Shown here: positions 10,253-20,781 of the stretch, one piece after another
Numbering within the stretch: the first letter of the stretch is position 1
Layout: every line of letters begins with the position of its first letter
Source: Sepioteuthis lessoniana
Taxonomy: Eukaryota > Mollusca > Cephalopoda > Myopsida > Loliginidae
NCBI GenBank assembly: GCA_963585895.1
Contig: OY757939.1
Span: 54,156,612 to 54,220,611 of the forward strand
Direction of reading: 5' to 3'
DNA: 64,000 nt
Program-made: the position numbers and the translations under genes
The notes under the pieces: generated by a model
The model's input: the letters and a program-made list of their open reading frames with translations, nothing else
Databases searched by the model: none
What the model was told of the DNA's origin: nothing

Positions 10253-11110
10253 AAATAATATAACCAAAATATGGAGTCAGATATCTTACGGCAACACAGC
10301 CTGGCCCTTAACTCCTGACCTTCAAATCCTCTACCCCCCCCCCCAGAACATCACTTGAATATTGACCAGATGTCGAATCATGTTTGTGATAGAGGAGTTG
10401 AGTTTATACGTATTGTTACAGACAGCGTATGGTTGCAAAGTAAGTTATAACTAACAACATTTTAGAGTTAAATTTGATTATTGTAAAACAGAGGTCGTAT
10501 AGTATAGAATTAGAAGTCCTAGGAAAGAAGTGTTCTTCCTTCTTCTGAATGGATCAGAAGGCAAATAGGTGTGGGGTCTTTTATTGGATTTTTTTCTCTC
10601 CTGTATATGAGGTGTAAGTGACCCAGTTCTGGTCGGTCTAGCGCATTATTGGGGTGAGGGTTTGTTGATAAGCCGGCAGTCGTCTCTATTCTTGTCCAAG
10701 TTATGGGGTGAACTGCCTTCAAGTCAGTGGGTACATTTTTTTTATAACTCTACTGAATAAAGAATCGACTCCAGAAAGGATTTGTGGAGAAAGTCTCAGA
10801 TTGGTTTTTAAAAAAATGGTTATTTATTTGTGAGTCTATTTTTACATTTCAACCAGATGCATGCGCGGAGCCGACCTTCGCCGGGACGTGTTTTATTTAT
10901 TCGACATCCAGTTGTTACCTTTTCTCAAACCGAAATATGTTTGTTGTATTTTCTTTCCGAGTGTTTTGATTTGTTTATTTACTTTCGTGGTGAGTGGGTT
11001 TGAAAGCGATTATTAAATCAAGAGAGATTTCGATTGAAGTTGAATAACAATACTTGTATATTTTGAGAAAGGCAATTCCATACACCTGAATGATACAATA
11101 AATGTTCTGT
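10253..11110. other. Unassigned; LTR-like stretch about 10414-10770
   Basis: A C11 run lies at 10334-10344. The segment from TGTTACAGACAGCG (10414) to CTGAATAAAGAATCG (about 10752) has the look of an LTR with a polyadenylation signal. I could not find a matching end or duplication, so it is left open. No gene seen. Confidence 0.3.
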
Positions 11111-11239
11111 ATATCCATTTATGATAACAAATGATAAAATAGATTACGCTACGTTGAATCAAAAATTTGCAAATATTTCAAGATACCAAGTTGAGTCAAA
11201 AGTTTTTTCGGATTTTCACTGGTCATATTTGGCAACTTA
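11111..11239. repeat. 129-bp direct repeat, left copy
   Basis: ATATCCATTTATGATAACAA…GTTGAGTCAAAAGTTTTTTC…CATATTTGGCAACTTA recurs at 12205-12333 with only a few differences. The two copies exactly bracket the composite RTE-like insertion. The GAGTCAAAAGTTTT motif resembles a mariner-type terminus. Confidence 0.85.
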
Positions 11240-12204
11240 CGGCAATTACACAACAATGTTGCGAGCAATATTGAACAAGTCCTGGCGGCAACACCCCACA
11301 AGACACCAACTATACCGCCACCTGCCTCCTATCACGAAAACTATCCAAGTTAGACGAGCCAGACATGCAGGACACTGCTGGAGAAGCAGAGACGAGCTCA
11401 TAAGTGATGTACTCCTATGGACCCCCACATATGGCCTGGCAAAAGCAGGACGACCAGCACGAACATACATTCAGCAACTATGTGAGGATACGGAATGTAG
11501 CCCTGAAGACCTGCCAGAGGCGATGAACGATAGGGAGAAGTGGCGAGAGAGAGTCAGGGATATTCATGCTAGCGGCTCGACATGATGATGATGATGATGA
11601 TATATACCTCTAACCCATGTGTTACATTTAGTATATGATATTTAAGTGCAAACATTACAATTATTATAAGACAGAGGTTGTATGACTTAACTTTAACAAA
11701 CTTTCTTTATGTTTTGTACAGCTGTACATTGTAGGGAACGAATAAATAAATAAAAAATTTAAAATTAAATTTAAAAAAATGATAAATGAATAAATAAAAA
11801 GAAAAGTATTAAATTTGCAGAAACTCCCAGAAGTCCCTGACAGGAAAAAGGGATGACGCATGCGTAAAAGAGAAAAGTCATCCTCTTGACAAAGGGGACA
11901 ATATTATTTTTCTCTTTCAGGCAGTGTCCGTCGAACCAACAACACTGTTTTGCTGTCTGGTGTTTTGGGCACCACGTATACGTCTTTGGACGTAGCGTCG
12001 GTTAATCCCTTCACCCAGTAGCAGCCTCTTTCTCTGTCGGTCAACATTATGCTGAAATATACAAGATCCACTACTGAACTGTAAACTAACACTTACCGGT
12101 GTGACGGCAAATTAAAATAAAGAGATCCCCGGATGAGCAACCATTTAAAAGCGTATGGGAACTGGTGCATTTAAATATTGTGGTACGACATGATGATGAT
12201 GATG
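11240..12204 (+). mobile_element. Composite 5'-truncated RTE-like retrocopy, locus 2
   Basis: It starts abruptly inside the RTE-like coding region at the codons for GNYT (locus 1: LDGNYTRML). It runs through the stop and (ATG)n at 11581-11601, then carries the same ~500-bp flank as locus 1 (8894-9392), including the 62-codon minus ORF (11904-12092). It then switches to a different ~105-bp piece that ends GTACGACATGATGATGATGATGA. 5' truncation, a final ATG-repeat tail and long flanking direct repeats suggest target-primed insertion of a read-through or chimeric RNA. Confidence 0.75.
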
Positions 12205-12333
12205 ATATCCATTTATGATAACAAATGATAAAATAGATAACGCCACGTTGAATAAAAAAAATGCAAATATTTCAAGATACCAGGTTGAGTCAAAAGTTTT
12301 TTCGGATTTTCACTGATCATATTTGGCAAATTA
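12205..12333. repeat. 129-bp direct repeat, right copy
   Basis: Matches 11111-11239. It begins immediately after the (ATG)n tail of the composite insertion. Confidence 0.85.
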
Positions 12334-12414
12334 TATCTCCATGTTATATTCTTAATTTGATACAACTTTTTATCTGATAGTTGCTGAATTGTTTATTCTT
12401 TGTTTTCATATACA

Positions 12415-12982
12415 TGTTATGTTCTGACCTTTTGACCCGGCCAAAAATGCCATTCAAGGTGATGCACCGGAAGGAAGTGACACATCCCGGTCTCTGGAAA
12501 TCGGAAGAGGTTGCGTAGGCGTTGAGGCGTGTCTATATTACTGCGTGGGAGTTTGAAGGTAATATAAGGCCGACGAATTGAGGACAGTGGGAGATAGGCG
12601 AGAAGGAGGGCAAGCAGTACAGTGGAAGACGGAAGTAGACGTGTGTAGTAGGGAAAGCCAGCACACAGAAGAGTTTACTCCAGGGTCCGGTTGAGCAACC
12701 ATGGAGAACGAGAAAGACACAACGCTGACGGCCACAACTTCGGGGTCAAAATATTTCAGTAATGTTCGGTCCCCAGCTAACCCTTGAGTAACCCTTTTCG
12801 AAACCTTACAAATAAAGTGAGAGGTAAAATATTTTATAAAGAAGTCTTCCTGCGTCTTCTTTCCTGCGTGCGTCGTTTATTCCTGTGTCTTTATCATCGG
12901 GCGTCTTAATTATTATTGCATCGGTATGTATCCAGCATATATATGTATATTTCTGCATGAATCAGCAGATGACTATATAACA
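12415..12982 (+). mobile_element. Solo LTR, family LTR-3 (TSD TACA)
   Basis: Starts TGTTATGTTCTGACC and ends CTATATAACA, giving a perfect 6-bp terminal inversion TGTTAT…ATAACA. Flanked by TACA (12411-12414 and 12983-12986). The right TACA overlaps the TA plus CA that begin the neighbouring MITE, so this LTR landed on the MITE's left edge. AATAAAG at about 12810 is a likely polyadenylation signal. Confidence 0.8.
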
Positions 12983-12984
12983 TA

Positions 12985-13422
12985 CAGTGTAACCCGAATA
13001 TAAGAGAGTTGTCGGTACCGGATAATAAGTATCTTATATCCGGGTTTGGTCTATTTTGTTTAGGTATCACAGGCTCTAATTTTGGACCAGAGAAAATATC
13101 TCTTATATTAGGGTCTCTTATATCTGGGTTATCTGTAGTAACCGGACATTGGCCTAGCGGTTAGAGTGTTCGCCAATGGCCCGGGAGACCTCGGTTCAAT
13201 CCCAGATCGAGTCATACCAAAGACTCAAAAAATGGTACTTGATGCCTCCTTGCTTAACACTAAGCATTATAAGGTACGGATCAAGGGTAAAGTAGAGCAA
13301 TCCAGGGAAGGAGTAGCGCCCTCCCCTACACCTTGGTGTAGTAGCTATCGAAAAGGGAGCCTTCGGGTTACCCTCGACTATGGTCGCCAACTTTACTTAC
13401 AACTTATATCTGGGTTACACTG
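12985..13422. mobile_element. TA-flanked MITE, Tc1/pogo-like, hosting a SINE-A
   Basis: Terminal inverted repeats CAGTGTAACCC(G/A)(A/G)ATATAAG (12985-13004 and complement 13402-13422) lie between TA dinucleotides (12983-12984 and 13423-13424). Inner sub-terminal motifs (TCTTATAT…GGGT) repeat the same words. The right half is displaced by the SINE-A at 13147-13400. No transposase. CAGTG ends and a TA target fit pogo/Tigger-type elements. Confidence 0.75.
13147..13400 (+). mobile_element. tRNA-derived SINE-A nested in the MITE
   Basis: Full-length family member: A-box-like TTGGCCTAGCGGTTAGAG, B box GGTTCAATCCC, end CTTTACTTAC. It sits inside the TIR-bounded element, so it is younger than that insertion. 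Confidence 0.85.
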
Positions 13423-13476
13423 TATAACATATAAATATTGTTTATGGTTTATTTTATAGCTTTGATATTGAGTAGT

Positions 13477-13795
13477 GAAAAAATTGCAATTAGAGCTATT
13501 TTACGCCACCTGTTGAAAAAGAATTGGGTACAAGAGCAAAAACAAAAGAAATTAATGAAGTGGAAGGACCAGAAACTGTCAATGAACGTGCGGCACAAAA
13601 CTGGTTCAGACGCTTCAAAGATAACATGAGTCTTGAAGACAAACCAAGATTAGGGAGACTTTCTGTTATGGAAAATGCGGCATTACTTGAAATGGTTGAA
13701 CAACAACCAAGCACAAACACTTGTACAGTTCTCGGCAGAAGTTGTTCCCTAACAAAGCAACACCAATCAACATCTCCATAAGGTCAGCCATGTGA
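13477..13795 (+). mobile_element. Mariner transposase N-terminal fragment
   Basis: The N-terminal helix-turn-helix part of a mariner transposase is readable in two frames: AIRAILRHLLKKN, then GTRAKTKEINEVEGPETVNE, RAAQNWFRRFKD and GRLSVMENAALLEMVEQQPS. The conserved 'VNER…WFRRF' and 'D.PR.GRP' positions are visible. The frame breaks near LLKK and again after TCTVLG, and no DDE catalytic domain follows, so the copy is dead and truncated. Confidence 0.85.
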
Positions 13796-13839
13796 ACAAA
13801 CGCTAAAATACTTGAAACACGCAATAGTTTGAAATATTG

Positions 13840-13927
13840 CAAAACTTGGTCGGTTGGATGGTTGGTTGGATTGGTTGGTTGGTATTTTATCGAATATCAA
13901 ACCGTACAGGTTATTTAATCCTAAATC

Positions 13928-13962
<35 letters not shown>
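13840..13962. repeat. R68 head fragment and (TA)n
   Basis: (TTGG)n followed by a degenerate 'ATATCAAACCGTACAGGTTATTTAAT' head of R68, then a pure TA run at about 13929-13960. Confidence 0.6.
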
Positions 13963-13963
<1 letters not shown>

Positions 13964-14161
13964 GTTACGGCTACGTGGATAATTCCAAAGAAAATAGAAG
14001 GCCTGGAAAAGGAATGTTCCCGAGCATATGAGAAGATAAAATATAACATAAACGAGGAAGCTAATTCACGCGTGCATTTATTCCGAAGACACTAAAATGG
14101 CCCCATTTTTATCTCCTGAGAGTGAATGTTGTAGGGAGATAATTACAATACGACACGAACA
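13963..14161 (-). mobile_element. Short solo LTR or TRIM-like LTR (TSD ATAAT)
   Basis: Ends TGTTACGG…CACGAACA, i.e. TGTT…AACA. Flanked by ATAAT (13958-13962 and 14162-14166). On the minus strand an AATAAATGC lies mid-way. At 199 bp it is much shorter than the other LTRs. The AT-rich duplication is weaker evidence here than elsewhere. Confidence 0.5.
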
Positions 14162-14224
14162 ATAATTTGTTATCGAATAATTTGTAGGTAAGTTTACTTT
14201 TAAACGAGTTGTTAGAGCTCATGT

Positions 14225-14420
14225 GTTTTCACACATTTAAATGGTTTCAAGTATTCTAATTTAACACTGATATTTCTTTTTAATATGAATCATTTATTTG
14301 CACACTGATAAACGGTTTCAAGAAGAGCTATTTAACATTAGTTTGTCTTTATTAAGTATTCTTATCTAATACAAACAATTCACACACATCTATATGGTTT
14401 CAAATAACCAATAATGATAA
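14225..14420. repeat. R68 modules
   Basis: Three 'AAACGGTTTCAAG…ATTTAACA…TTTGCACAC' units, related to the 68-bp monomer of 18809-20168 but diverged. Confidence 0.6.
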
Positions 14421-14902
14421 TCTGCATCCCTTCATTACCATTACTCTCAGGTCCAGTCTGACCCGGAGTGATAGTAATTATAGCAGCGCCTTGACGCTTT
14501 TTTCTGGTTGAAAATTAAAACACAAGTCTCAACTGATGTTTGAGTGAACGCTAGTTTTATTTTGGTTCTATTCAAGACAACGTGAAATACTGAAATAAAA
14601 AGGATTTAAACAATAATTAATCGTTAATATTCTTCCAATGAGGGGTCTTATAAAGTCCAGAACTTTCACGGAAAAGTTAGGAAAATAAATCTACCTGTGC
14701 GCCGTAACCAGTATCAAAGAACTACTAAGGTTCAATTCTTAACAAACAAAATTCCCACCAACTCTTACAACTGGTCCTTGCCTGGGCGAAAGTCACTTTG
14801 CCTTCTGGGATTTCTAACAGATACGGGTCTTTATATAATTGTTTCCCTTACACTGTCCACGTTAATCTACCAGGAAGAGGAAAGAATACATCCCTAAACT
14901 AT
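14421..14902. other. Unassigned; nothing recognised
   Basis: Includes the R68-like 'TACTCTCAGGTCCAGTCTGACC' remnant at about 14441-14475. The rest is unrecognised and non-coding. Confidence 0.4.
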
Positions 14903-15396
14903 TGTTATATAATTACGGAATGATTTTTTTTTTTTATATTAATCATTTTTCGTTAATTATATTTTATCATTCGGTTTTGGTTGGGCTTTGAACTATTCGG
15001 CTATTAGTGCAGGTGCACATACATTGAGTACAGTTCACGCTCGTGCACAGAAGATATGACAATCACAAATGTCATAATAAAAACCCCAGATAGGAAATAT
15101 GATTGGGATGTGAATGACGTCATGTCCAGAAGCGATGGGCTGATATTTTTGGTGATTTTTGAAAAAAAGGAGTTATTTGAGATTTGACTCTGGGCCGGGC
15201 TAGTCCAGCTGGGGGTGCCTATGAGCGATGTAGGAATAGTCAGCATAGTAAAAATTGTGTTTCTCTCTCCTCGTGTCGAAAAACTAAAGTCAAGAAGCTA
15301 ATAAACGTTTCGTATCTGAATAACGGAGAGTTGCCAGTGTTTCGTATTTCCCTGCATCTGTATATTTGTATAGTTGTACTGTGACTATACAATACA
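14903..15396 (+). mobile_element. LTR, family LTR-4, with internal deletion
   Basis: Starts TGTTATATAATTACGGAATG and shares long blocks with 35498-36235 in the opposite orientation (TTCGTTAATTATATTTTATC, GACAATCACAAATGTCATAA, GAATGACGTCAT). It ends near CTATACAATACA after AATAAACGTTTCGTATCTGA. At about 494 bp it is shorter than the 738-bp sister. No clean target duplication is visible, so the right end is approximate. Confidence 0.65.
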
Positions 15397-15489
15397 ATGG
15401 CGTACTTCGGGCTACAGCTACACTGTCACCAAAATTACAAAGGTCTTTGAAAGGGAGTTTGAGTATGTTTGTAATTTTTTGTTTGTTTT

Positions 15490-15490
<1 letters not shown>

Positions 15491-15536
<46 letters not shown>
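15491..15536. repeat. (GT)n microsatellite
   Basis: About 22 uninterrupted TG units. The flank 15541-15913 is unrecognised non-coding sequence. Confidence 0.95.
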
Positions 15537-15537
<1 letters not shown>

Positions 15538-15915
15538 CTCGACTAGCACGACTAGGTTTTGAATTGAGCGTTCGAGTATACATTCAATATTCCTTCTTGA
15601 GTTACTTTGACCAATTTGTAGCTTAGATCTTCGCATTAGGCCTCATTTGTCTTTTACTGTTTCTATCACCTTGGCCATTTTCCATTGGTTTCGAGGAATA
15701 TTGTCTTCATTGAGGATTACGATGTCTCCAACCCTTATATTTCTCCTTATTGTGTGCCATCGTTGTCTGATGATAATGTTGGCTAAGTATTCCTTGCGCC
15801 ATCTGCTCCAGAACTACTCAGCAAAGTACTGAACTCTTTGCCACCTTTTCCTAACATACAAATCTTCCTTGACAAACCTCCCAGGAGGTGGATGTAGCGT
15901 AGATGTTTTCATATA

Positions 15916-16400
15916 CGAGGATCATTAAATAAGTTTCCAGACTTTTTTCGTATGGACACTTTTATTGATAGTACACACATGAAACTCTAGTCCCCTTCTA
16001 AGTAATCTCCTCCGGCTGCAATGCACTTATTGTACCATTCCAACAACTTCTGGAAGGCCCCATCGAAGTCCTCTTGTGTGAGCGTGTCAGTGACCCTCGT
16101 CGCAGCCTCTTTTATCTCCTCAATTGTCTCATAACGACAGCCTCTGAGCTTAGGGAATAACCAAAACTCACAGGGAGCAAGGTCTGGACTATAGGAAGGG
16201 TGAGCAACTGTCTTGATGTCCATCTTGGTTAAATAGTCTGTGACAAGGATGGAGTTGTGGACTGGTGCATTGTCCTCGTGGAAATGCCACTGACCCGATT
16301 TCAAGAGTGCTGGCCTCTTCCAAAGGAATCTCTTCCTGAACTCCCTTAAAACCTCAACATAGTAACCCTAAACCTAACCCTTTGGTCAATCAACTCTGGT
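15916..16400 (-). mobile_element. Mariner (DD34D) deletion derivative, 5'-truncated
   Basis: The 3' terminus CGAGGATCATTAAATAAGTT (15916 on), next to a TA, matches the ends of the copy at 45624-46523. The minus frame 16304-15987 encodes the transposase C-terminus: GQWHFHEDNAPVHNSILVTD, HPSYSPDLAPCEFWLFPKLR and GAFQKLLEWYNKCIAAGGDY. The second catalytic Asp (DNAP) is kept. Thirty-four residues on, the third Asp is Glu (PCE), which should impair it. Upstream, at the CCCTAAACCTAACCC stretch, it shares the internal-deletion junction of the 46-kb copy. The homology ends near 16400. Confidence 0.85.
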
Positions 16401-17604
16401 GCATGCCCGGCAATTTTTAATTTTGCCAATAAGGTTTGTTTTTTTTTGGCAGAATTGGATCACCATTTCTGCACATTATAGATTTTCGCTTAGCTGCGAT
16501 AAATTCATGTTTACACTTCTTTGTAACTTGGTAAACAAATTGATTGAATTATTTTATCTTAAATTCGATTAGCTAGGCGTTTCGGCATATTCCGATTCTT
16601 TCCAGAAACGCTCGGGAAAGTTCAGCTTTTTTGCGGTAACATAGATGCATAAGTACGAAATATTCTACACTAGATGCAGAGTGTTTATCTTGGCTGAACG
16701 GATTTTCTGTAAACAGAAACGGACCAATAAAGAAAAAGAAAAAGAACCTTAAATCCGAATGCCAAGCGGGAGTATTTCGTTTATAAACTGTTTCTAATAA
16801 CTTCTGCATCGTTACAGTTTAACAGCGACTAACTCTTTGCCTGTTCTAATTCTTCTCCTTTTTATTTCACTTTGTTTCACTCCTTTGTATTGTTTTATTC
16901 TGTGTTTATTTTCTATTTTGTGATCTAAAAGAGTTGAGCGTATAACTCAACCTGCATAGCAAAACATTTGCAACGCAGTTATAGAATTACTTTGTAAAAT
17001 TTATTTCTCCGGGAAAAAATTCATTTTTTGGAGAAAAGAAGTTGGGGTTTTTTTTCTAGAAATATAGTCGTCCTTTTTTTTTGCAGGTTAATGGTAGAGT
17101 AAGCACTCCTCTTCCCTTTTTTCTATACCCTTTTTTCTACCTTTCTTTCTCTCCCCAACACCTCTAAGTATCGGCTAACTGCTATCTCTGTTCACTGCTA
17201 GAGTCGAGGCTAAATAAACTTCCATAACTTATTTTAAATATACACGTGTAAATTCGGTAAAAATTTGCTTATGATTCAAATTTCGCATGTCATACTTGTA
17301 ATATCCCAACTAACAAAAGGGAAATAACCTCTGATGCCACAGGGGTTACGGCCCCTACCACATCCGGGGGATTTGGTCAATAAAGGAATGTACCAGGCAT
17401 AGCAGCAGATGTTCTTTCTCCCTCTGTCTTTAATCACCATCCATCTTATCGATTCATCTTGGTAATAGTCCACACCTAGCAAGTATCCATTACCTCAGAT
17501 ATAAAGACTTTACAATACTTTTTTTTAAATCTTGCATATGTTAAAAAATTTTAATTTGCATATGTAAGCTTTTTTAAGCCAAAGGCATCCTTGTAGAAAA
17601 ACAG
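16401..17604. other. Unassigned 1.2-kb AT-rich stretch
   Basis: Several T homopolymers and short frames only. No family resemblance recognised on either strand. Confidence 0.5.
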
Positions 17605-18275
17605 TCATCATCATCATCATCATCATGTCGCGCCGCCTGCGCGGATATCCCTGACCGTCTCTCGCCATTTCTCCCTATCATTCATCGCCTCCGGCAGGTC
17701 TTCAGGGTTACATCCCGTGTCCTCACATAGCTGCTGTATGTAAGTTCGTGCTGGTCGTCCCACTCTTGCACATCCATGTGTGGGGGTCCACAGGAGTACA
17801 TCACTTATGAGCTCGTCCTTGCTTCTCCAGCAGTGTCCTGCGTGTCTGGTTCGTCGAACTTGTATAGTTTTTGTGATGGGGGGCAAGTGTCCGTATAGTT
17901 GGAGTCTCGTGGGGTGTTGTCGCCAGGACTTGTTTAATACTGCTCTCAACATTCTTGTATAATTTCCGTCCAGCCTCCTCTCCAGCCGCTTCGTAAGCGT
18001 CCATGTGGTGCATCCATATAGCAGTATCGACACAACCGCTGCCTGGAAGAAACTGCGTTTCATTTTATCAGTTAGGTCCGACTTCCATATGATCGAGAGC
18101 CTATCGATAGCTGTCCATGCCTTCGTCAGTCGTGTGTCGATGTCTTTCTCGGTTGATGAGACGCTGCTTCCTAGGTAGGTGAATTTGTCGACTAGTTTCA
18201 GAGAGGCTCCGTCTAGTGTGGCAATGTTGCCCGTTTGGTTGTAACACATATATTCGGTTTTGTTTGCATTGACAT
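17605..18275 (-). mobile_element. RTE-like LINE 3' end with 208-codon intact frame
   Basis: Best-preserved copy in the window. The minus frame 18249-17623 reads NQTGNIATLDGASLKLVDKF, TYLGSSVSSTEKDIDTRLTK, SFFQAAVVSILLYGCTTWTL, LNKSWRQHPTRLQLYGHLPP and LLWTPTHGCARVGRPARTYI to the stop. A (TCA)n run (ATGATG tail on the minus strand) at 17607-17627 follows. Coding similarity continues a little upstream of the first Met (VNANKTEY), so the copy is 5'-truncated near 18275. It comprises the post-catalytic region of the reverse transcriptase ORF and is not autonomous. The intact frame suggests recent insertion. Confidence 0.85.
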
Positions 18276-18714
18276 ACTATTTACCCTATAGATGATGAAT
18301 TATGGGGTTCATTCCTTTCTCAAGTGTATTACTGTTAAAACTGCTATTAACAAAAAGGTTAACATTTACTTAATGACCTTTCGGGAATCAATTTCATGAT
18401 TAGATGAATGATTGATCTGTTTTCCGTTGATGGTTAAAAAGAAGAAAAAATAAGAAAAAAGATCAGATATGCAGAGCAAGAGACATAATTACATCAGTAT
18501 GATATGTTGGTAAGCATATATTACAGAAAACTACTTTCATTAAGTTAATGGGAATGTTTGCTTAGTCTGTCACACAGGTCTCAGATTGTTGACAGTTTAT
18601 GCTGTTCATAAACAGTTACCCATCTAATTACTGAATTTGCTCATGCTCCTTAACTTTAATTAGGTCATTTACTAAGTTTTGCTTTGCCTTGTCTCACATT
18701 CCTTTCATTTAAAT
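18276..18714. other. Unassigned; part recurs at 22170-22330
   Basis: The 'CAGTTACCCATCTAATTACT…CTCATG' stretch near 18605-18650 recurs as 'GGTCACCCATCTAATTACTG' near 22285, indicating a dispersed repeat of unknown type. Confidence 0.4.
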
Positions 18715-18808
18715 TGTTTGGTTTACTTTTATGGCATATCAACCAGTGTAGGTTATTCAATGCTAGATCCGGTTTATATCATTTATATATTATTTGTAAA
18801 CATGGGTT
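18715..18808 (+). repeat. R68 head
   Basis: TTTGGTTTACTTTTATGGCA, TATCAACCAGTGTAGGTTATTC and AATGC form the R68/SINE-C-type end. It leads directly into the tandem array. Confidence 0.7.
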
Positions 18809-20187
18809 AAATGGCTCCAAGTATTGCTATCTAACACTAATTCTATTCAACACTATCTATTCGTTTGCATACAGTTAAATGGCTCCAAGTATTGCTATTT
18901 AACACTAATTCTATTCAATACTATCTATTCATTTGCATACAGTTAAATGGCTCCAACTATTGCTATCTAACACTAATTCTATTCAACACTATCTATTCGT
19001 TTGCATACAGTTAAATGGCTCCAAGTATTGCTATTTAACACTAATTCTATTCAATACTATCTATTCATTTGCATACAGTTAAATGGCTCCAACTATTGCT
19101 ATTTAACACTAATTCTATTCAACACTATCTATTCATTTGCATACAGTTAAATGGCTCCGGATATTGCTATTAACACTAATTCTATTCAATACTATCTATT
19201 CATTTGCATACAGTTAAATGGCTCCAACTATTGCTATTTAACACTAATTCTATTCAACACTATCTATTCGTTTGCATACAGTTAAATGGCTCCAACTATT
19301 GCTATTTAACACTAATTCTATTCAACACTATCTATTCGTTTGCATACAGTTAAATGGCTCCAACTATTGCTATTTAACACTAATTCTATTCAACACTATC
19401 TATTCATTTGCACACAGTTAAATGGCTCCAGATATTGCTATTTAACACTAATTCTATTCAACACTATCTATTCATTTGCACACAGTTAAATGGCTCCAAC
19501 TATTGCTATTTAACACTAATTCTATTCAACAGTTTCTATTCATTTGCACACAGTTAAATGGCTCCAAGTATTGCTATTTAACACTAATTCTATTCAACAC
19601 TATCTATTCATTTGCATACAGTTAAATGGCTCCAGATATTGCTATTTAACACTAATTCTATTCAACACTATCTATTCATTTGCACACAGTTAAATGGCTC
19701 CAAGTATTGCTATTTAACACTAATTCTATTCAACACTCTCTATTCATTTGCACACAGTTAAATGGCTCCAAGTATTCCTATTTAACACTAATTCTATTCA
19801 ACAATTTCTATTCATTTGCACACAGTTAAATGGCTCCAACTATTGCTATTTAACACTAATTCTATTCAACACTATCTATTCGTTTGCATACAGTTAAATG
19901 GCTCCAAGTATTGCTATTTAACACTAATTCTATTCAACACTATCTATTTATTTGCACACATTTAAATGGCTCCAACTATTGCTACTTAACACTAATTCTA
20001 CTCAACACTATCTATTCACTTGCACACAGTTAAATGGCTCCAACTATTGCTATTTAACACTAATTCTATTCAACACTATCTATTCGTTTGCACACAGTTA
20101 AATGGCTCCAACTATTGCTATTTAACACTAATTCTATTCAACACTATCTATTCATTTGCATGCAGTTAAATGGTTCTAAGTATTATT
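18809..20187 (+). repeat. Tandem array, 68-bp unit, 20 copies
   Basis: The unit AAATGGCTCCAACTATTGCT, ATTTAACACTAATTCTATTC, AACACTATCTATTCATTTGC, ATACAGTT recurs from 18809 to 20168. The distance of 1359 bp is 20 x 68 minus the single-base deletion in the unit near 19160. Units differ at a few fixed positions (AACTATT/AAGTATT/AGATATT, CATACAG/CACACAG, CATTTG/CGTTTG). Single diverged monomers occur elsewhere inside R68 copies, for example about 46683 and 62703. Confidence 0.95.
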
Positions 20188-20441
20188 GTGTGTCATTTAA
20201 AGAATACACATTTTTTTAGTCTTAAAATAAGTAACAAATAACATACGCAAGAACATTCTAGAAATTTTGGATCATTTAAGTTACATTTTTATGTTTTTCA
20301 ACCAATCAGCTAAAAACATAGAATAAGGACATTCTAGAAAAACAGGATCGGAAGTCAATTAATGGAAAATATTTAGGCTCTAAAATAAATTTTTTGATCC
20401 ACTAAGAAGGTATAAGTAACAACGAATTTAATCAACCCAAT
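20188..20441. other. Unassigned AT-rich flank
   Basis: No feature recognised between the 68-bp array and the GC-rich insertion. Confidence 0.4.
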
Positions 20442-20457
20442 CAGTAATTCAGTAGCG

Positions 20458-20781
20458 TATCGTAATACTGCACCTATTCAATTGTCGGGTCGCACTTCGG
20501 TCGGCTGAGTTTACAGCGGCACAGATCCGGTCAGGTGCGTCTTGGCAGTAGGATAATTTCCTTCAGCCTCAGGGGACCTTCCCCCCAGGCTTTTACTCCC
20601 TTGAGGGAGGTTAGGTTCAACGCCCGGCGCCTGGGGCGCCCCGAATAAGGGGAATGCCGACAGGGCCGTAGGCATTTTTGGGAACGCCGGGCGCGTGTGG
20701 GCTACAGCCCTGCGCCCGGTCCCACCTAAAAAAGGCCTTGTGCCACATTTGCTCGTTAGGTGGGGCGAGTAACAAATAGCG
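20458..20781. mobile_element. GC-rich structured insertion with 16-bp target duplication
   Basis: The insertion is flanked by the perfect 16-bp direct repeat CAGTAATTCAGTAGCG (20442-20457 and 20782-20797), the mark of LINE-type retroposition. The 324-bp insert is far more GC-rich than its surroundings and can fold. One stem pairs CCGGGCGC (20687-20694) with GCGCCCGG (20712-20719), enclosing GGGC/GCCC with a four-base loop. A GGCGCC…GGCGCC pair lies at about 20626-20641. A GGCCTTGTGCCACATTT stretch resembles short pieces at about 31596 and 39913, so a dispersed family may exist. No tRNA boxes or ORF recognised; source RNA unknown. Confidence 0.65.

Noticed and set aside
18809..20187. CRISPR-like array
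   Set aside because: Units are contiguous 68-bp repeats without unique spacers, in an animal genome.
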